The notes under the pieces are model-generated. The model made no database searches. It had not been told where the DNA came from and worked only from the letters and a program-made list of their open reading frames with translations. Below are positions 60,093 to 64,000 of a stretch of DNA of 64,000 nucleotides, one piece after another. Positions within the stretch are counted from its first letter, which is position 1. Every line of letters begins with the position of its first letter. The translations under genes and the position numbers were made by a program. Source of the DNA: Streptomyces sp. NRRL B-24484 (GTDB taxonomy: Bacteria > Actinomycetota > Actinomycetes > Streptomycetales > Streptomycetaceae); NCBI RefSeq assembly GCF_000717715.1, contig NZ_JOAI01000038.1:1-64000 (forward strand), written 5' to 3'.

Positions 60093-61172
60093 ATGCGCGC
60101 TCGCGCCCTGTGCGGCCTGGCCGCCGCCCTCGCCCTGCTCACCTCGGCCTGCGCGAGCGGCGGCGGCACCACCGCCGCGGGCACCGGCTCCGCCGCACCG
60201 TCGGCGGCCGTCGGCGGCTTCCCCGTCCGCGCGGCCGACTGCGCCGGTGCCGAGACCGTCTTCGACGCACCGCCCCGGAGGATCGTCACCAGCAACGCCG
60301 CCGCCCTGGAGATGCTGCTCCGGCTCGGCGCCGGGGACCGGGTGATCGGCACCGGGTTCCCGCCCGGCACCGGCACGATGCCCGCCGACCTTGCGGAGCG
60401 CGCCGCCGCCGTCCCCGTCCTCGGACGCGCCGTCATCGCCAAGGAGAAGCTGCTCGGCTCCGGCGCCGACCTGTACGTCGACACCTTCGCCTCGATGGGC
60501 GCCATGGGCGGGGCGATGGGCGCCGCCCCCACCGAGCAGGAGTTCGCCGCGGCCGGCATCAAGCACGTCCAGCTGCACTCCACCGCCTGCGCCGACCGGC
60601 TCACCGGCCCGCAGCAGGACCTCTCCGAGGTGACCGCCGACATCCGGCGGCTCGGCGCGATCACCGGCACCCGGGCGCGCGCCGAGGAACTGGTGGCCGG
60701 GATGGAGCGCACCGTCGGCGCCGTCCGCACCGCGGTCGCCGCCGTCCCCGCCGACCGCCGCCCCTCCTACTTCTTCTTCGACGCCGACGCCGGCACCAAG
60801 CAGCCGATGGCCGCCTGCGGCCGCCAGGTCGCCAACGCGGTGATCACCCTCGCGGGCGCCCGCAACGTCTTCGCCGACTGCAAGGGCGCCTTCAAGCCCG
60901 TCTCCTGGGAGGACGTCGTCGCCGCCGACCCCGACTGGATCCAGCTCGGCGTCCGCAACCGCGGCAGCGAGGCCGAGACCCGCAAGGCCTACGACCAGGC
61001 CGAGGCCTTCCTCCGTGACTTCCCCGCGACCCGGGAGCTGAAGGCCGTCCGCGCGGGCCACTTCGTCCGGATCGGCTCCGAGGTGACCACCATCGCGGGC
61101 GTCCGCAACGCCGACACCGTCCTCGCCGTTGCCCGCGCCGTCCACCCCGGCCTCACCGTGGACGGCCGCTAG
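60093..61172 (+). CDS. Siderophore/cobalamin-type ABC importer binding lipoprotein
   Basis: This 359-residue protein has a short signal with lipobox LTSAC (Cys20), a Gly/Ala/Thr linker, then a periplasmic-binding (FepB/BtuF-type) domain: PPRRIVTSNAAALEMLLRLGAG, VPVLGRAVIAKEKLLGSGADLYV, AITGTRARAEELVAGME, GARNVFADCKGAFKPVSWED and PDWIQLGVRN. It should capture an iron chelate or corrinoid outside the cell. The Cys-containing loop TACADRL resembles metal-chelate binders. Its stop is directly followed by the permease ATG. Confidence 0.85.
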   Translation: MRARALCGLAAALALLTSACASGGGTTAAGTGSAAPSAAVGGFPVRAADCAGAETVFDAPPRRIVTSNAAALEMLLRLGAGDRVIGTGFPPGTGTMPADLAERAAAVPVLGRAVIAKEKLLGSGADLYVDTFASMGAMGGAMGAAPTEQEFAAAGIKHVQLHSTACADRLTGPQQDLSEVTADIRRLGAITGTRARAEELVAGMERTVGAVRTAVAAVPADRRPSYFFFDADAGTKQPMAACGRQVANAVITLAGARNVFADCKGAFKPVSWEDVVAADPDWIQLGVRNRGSEAETRKAYDQAEAFLRDFPATRELKAVRAGHFVRIGSEVTTIAGVRNADTVLAVARAVHPGLTVDGR

Positions 61173-62239
61173 ATGGCCGCCACCGCAGCACCGGGCACGG
61201 CCCCGGCCGTCCACCGGTCGGCGAGCCTGCGCACCGGCGCGCTGGCCGGCGCCCTCGCGCTGGCCCTGGCCGTCGCCCTCACCCTCGCCGTCTCGCTCGG
61301 TGCGGTGGACGTCCCGCCCGCCGAGGTGTGGAGCGTCGTCACCCGCCACCTCACCGGCCGGCCGGCGGAGCCCGGCACCCGCGACCTGATCGTCTGGCAG
61401 CTGCGCGCGCCGCGCGCCCTGCTCGCGGCCGTCGTCGGCGCCGGACTCGGCCTCGTCGGCACCGCCGTCCAGGCCCTCGTCCGCAACCCGCTCGCCGACC
61501 CCTACCTGCTCGGCATCTCCTCCGGCGCCACGCTCGGGGCCGTCGCCGTCACCGTGCTCGGTACCGCCGCCGGGGCCGGCCTCGGACTAGGCCTCTCCGG
61601 TGCGGCCTTCGCCGGCGCGCTCACCGCCTTCGCCCTGGTCTGGACGATCGCCCGGCGCGGTGGCGGCTTCGCCCCGCTGCGGCTGGTCCTCGCCGGCATC
61701 GGCATCGGCCAGTTCCTCGCCGGGTTCACCAGCTTCCTCGTGCTGCAGGCCGGTGACGAACAGCGCACCCGCGGCGTGCTGTTCTGGCTGATGGGCAGCC
61801 TCGGCGGCACCACCTGGAGCCAACTCGCACTGCCCGCCGCGGCGGTGGCCCTCGGGGCCGTCCACCTCCAGGCCCGTGCGCGGGCGCTGAACGCACTGGC
61901 CGTCGGCGACGAGACGGCCACCGGACTCGGCGTGGACGTCACCCGGCTGCGCCGCGAACTCTTCACCGTCACCAGCCTGCTGACCGGGGTGATGGTCGCC
62001 GTCTCGGGCGCGATCGGCTTCGTCGGCCTGCTCGTGCCGCACGTCTGCCGGCTGCTCGTCGGCGGCGACCACCGGCGGCTGCTGCCGCTCGCCGCCCTCA
62101 CCGGCGCCGTGCTGCTCACCGCCGTCGACACCCTCGCCCGGACGGCCCTCGCCACCCAGGAGGTCCCGATCGGCGTGGTCACCGCGCTGCTCGGCGCACC
62201 CGTCCTGCTGTACCTGCTCGACCGACGACCGGAGCACCG

Positions 62240-62243
<4 letters not shown>
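61173..62243 (+). CDS. FecCD-type ABC importer permease
   Basis: This 356-residue membrane protein has about ten helices and the FecCD signatures IVWQLRAPRALLAAVVGAGLG, QALVRNPLADPYLLGISSGA, FWLMGSLGGTTW and GAIGFVGLLVPHVCRLLVGG. It starts immediately after the binding-protein stop codon and ends overlapping the ATPase start (ATGA). It forms the channel of an iron-chelate or vitamin B12 importer. Confidence 0.92.
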
Positions 62244-63019
<776 letters not shown>

Positions 63020-63038
63020 ACCGTCCGGCCCCGGTGCC

Positions 63039-63617
63039 TCAGCCGTCGAACCGGACCACCAGCCGGACGTTCACCGCGCCGTGGACCCCGGTGAGGGCGC
63101 TCATGACCCGCCGCACCGGGGCCCACGGCCCGTCGGTGGGCACCGCGTCGCGGCGCAGCATGCGGACGGTGCGCAGCAGCCTGCTGTCCTGGATCCAGGC
63201 GGCGCCCTCCGGCCGGCCGCCGGTGTCCCGGAAGGACTTGCCGGTGCACACCCAGCCGCGGGTGGGTGCGAGCGAGTACTCCTCGACCCGTGCGTCCACG
63301 GCCTCGGCCGGCCCGTCCCGGTCCACGGCGGCCAATTCCGCCCAGGAGATCCAGGACGCGCCGTGGGCGTCCCGGCCCCACACCCCGTACGCCTGCCGGA
63401 CCTCGGCCGTCACGTCCTCGGGGAGGCCACGCCCGCCGGCGGGCGGACGGAACCCGGCGTGGTTGCGCACGCCGAACAGGCAGCCGAAGGCGTCGTAGCA
63501 CCGGCCGTCGTACAGCAGGTCGAGGTCCACCGCCGGCCACCAGCGGATCTCGTCGTCCTCGTCGAGCACTCCGTGGGTGGCCCGGCACTCCACGAAGCCG
63601 TGGATGTCGGCTCCCAC
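63039..63617 (-). CDS. Hypothetical protein, 192 residues
   Basis: A cytoplasmic acidic protein starting GADIHGFVECR, with IRWWPAVDLDLLYDGRCYDAF (in part), YGVWGRDAHGASWISWAEL and a conserved-looking C-terminal MSALTGVHGAVNVRLVVRFDG. The GTG at 63617 is chosen because the upstream open stretch is out of character. GGAGAA lies nine bases before it. Streptomycete proteins with a GADIHGxxE start are common, but I know no function. It is convergent with the ABC importer. Confidence 0.6.
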   Translation of the reverse strand: MGADIHGFVECRATHGVLDEDDEIRWWPAVDLDLLYDGRCYDAFGCLFGVRNHAGFRPPAGGRGLPEDVTAEVRQAYGVWGRDAHGASWISWAELAAVDRDGPAEAVDARVEEYSLAPTRGWVCTGKSFRDTGGRPEGAAWIQDSRLLRTVRMLRRDAVPTDGPWAPVRRVMSALTGVHGAVNVRLVVRFDG

Positions 63618-63794
63618 GCGGGTGGATTCTCCGCGCCGGCCGATCGCGCCGCAGGCGTTTTCCCCCGGCGCGGCCGCCCCCGCGGCCCGGTGAGGTGTTC
63701 GGCGCTCGCACACCGGACCGGGAGCGGGCCGGGGCGGGCGGCGGCTGCGGGCCGGGACCGTGACCCGTCCGGGTGTCCGGCGGTTGGACCCGGT

Positions 63795-64000
63795 ATGACG
63801 ATCTCTCCACTGCCCTGGCTGCCGCTCCCGGCCACCTTCGACCAGGTCGCCCGGGTGGTGGGGCGGGGCTCCGAGCAGGGTGCGCGGGCGACCGCGGCCG
63901 AGGAGCTCGCCGCCATGCACCGCGCCGCCGCGGCCGGGGCGCGGGCCGCCGCCTGGGTGCGGCGGCTCGCCGGACGGCAGGCCGCCGCCGCGCACGGCCG
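63795..64000 (+). CDS. Partial gene at the window edge, unidentified
   Basis: An open frame from the ATG at 63795 runs off the end of the window (68 codons seen). It begins MTISPLPWLPLPATFDQVAR and continues as an Ala/Arg-rich helical stretch without membrane segments. GC3 is high as in real genes, but no strong ribosome site is visible and no family is recognisable from the fragment. Confidence 0.35.
   Translation, partial: MTISPLPWLPLPATFDQVARVVGRGSEQGARATAAEELAAMHRAAAAGARAAAWVRRLAGRQAAAAHG

Overview
The window is uniformly GC-rich (roughly three quarters G+C), with strong third-position GC bias, frequent GTG starts, ATGA/GTGA start-stop overlaps and many GC-rich hairpins. That points to an actinomycete chromosome, most likely a Streptomyces/Kitasatospora-type member of the Streptomycetaceae. 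I see no rRNA, tRNA, transposase, CRISPR array or replication origin.

Layout. (1) 1-8.6 kb: a frameshifted amino-acid permease; a divergent TetR regulator; an alpha/beta hydrolase; a glycosidase-like TIM-barrel protein coupled to a PadR regulator; a second-type NAD-dependent DNA ligase; an orphan LuxR regulator with a degenerate receiver domain; and a VOC protein. (2) 8.6-34.6 kb: a nonribosomal peptide gene cluster built around a 59-residue amino-group carrier protein (AmCP/LysW-like). A leftward arm (sulfotransferase, thioesterase, NRPS, methyltransferase, NRPS, MFS exporter) and a rightward arm (two proteins of unusual type, DegT aminotransferase, split transketolase, AmCP, LysX, LysY, LysZ, LysK, NRPS, double acyl-CoA-dehydrogenase protein) diverge from a 330-bp intergenic region. 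(3) 34.6-44.2 kb: assorted genes, including a YdhR-like small protein, a membrane protein, a beta-lactamase-fold protein without its SxxK lysine, a secreted GH5 glycosidase, an M15-like lipoprotein, a chloramphenicol-phosphotransferase-like kinase and a Tat-exported GHL10-type glycosidase. (4) 44.4-52.9 kb: a coherent putative muropeptide-salvage operon (S13 D,D-peptidase, peptide-binding lipoprotein, two Dpp permeases, S66 L,D-carboxypeptidase, M55 D-aminopeptidase, then an M20 peptidase). (5) 52.9-64 kb: MFS/MarR pair, AraC/Fsr-type MFS pair, ROK regulator, secreted DUF4360-type protein, iron-siderophore-type ABC importer and two unclassified genes at the end.

How the cluster should work. 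LysX would attach glutamate to the C-terminal Glu of the AmCP. LysZ and LysY would convert the side chain to a semialdehyde. The split transketolase would add a two-carbon ketol unit, the DegT enzyme would transaminate the new ketone, and LysK would release the product. This is the published route to 2,6-diamino-5,7-dihydroxyheptanoic acid (DADH), the precursor of vazabitide A and of the azabicyclic part of azinomycin. A sulfotransferase plus two unusual coupled proteins beside the aminotransferase fit the known sulfate-elimination route to an aziridine. Three single-module C-A-T NRPSs (eye-read codes: Ser-like, Leu-like and one unassigned with Asp at position 278) and a discrete thioesterase complete the line. 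The product is therefore predicted, not shown, to be a new azabicycle/aziridine-containing small peptide.
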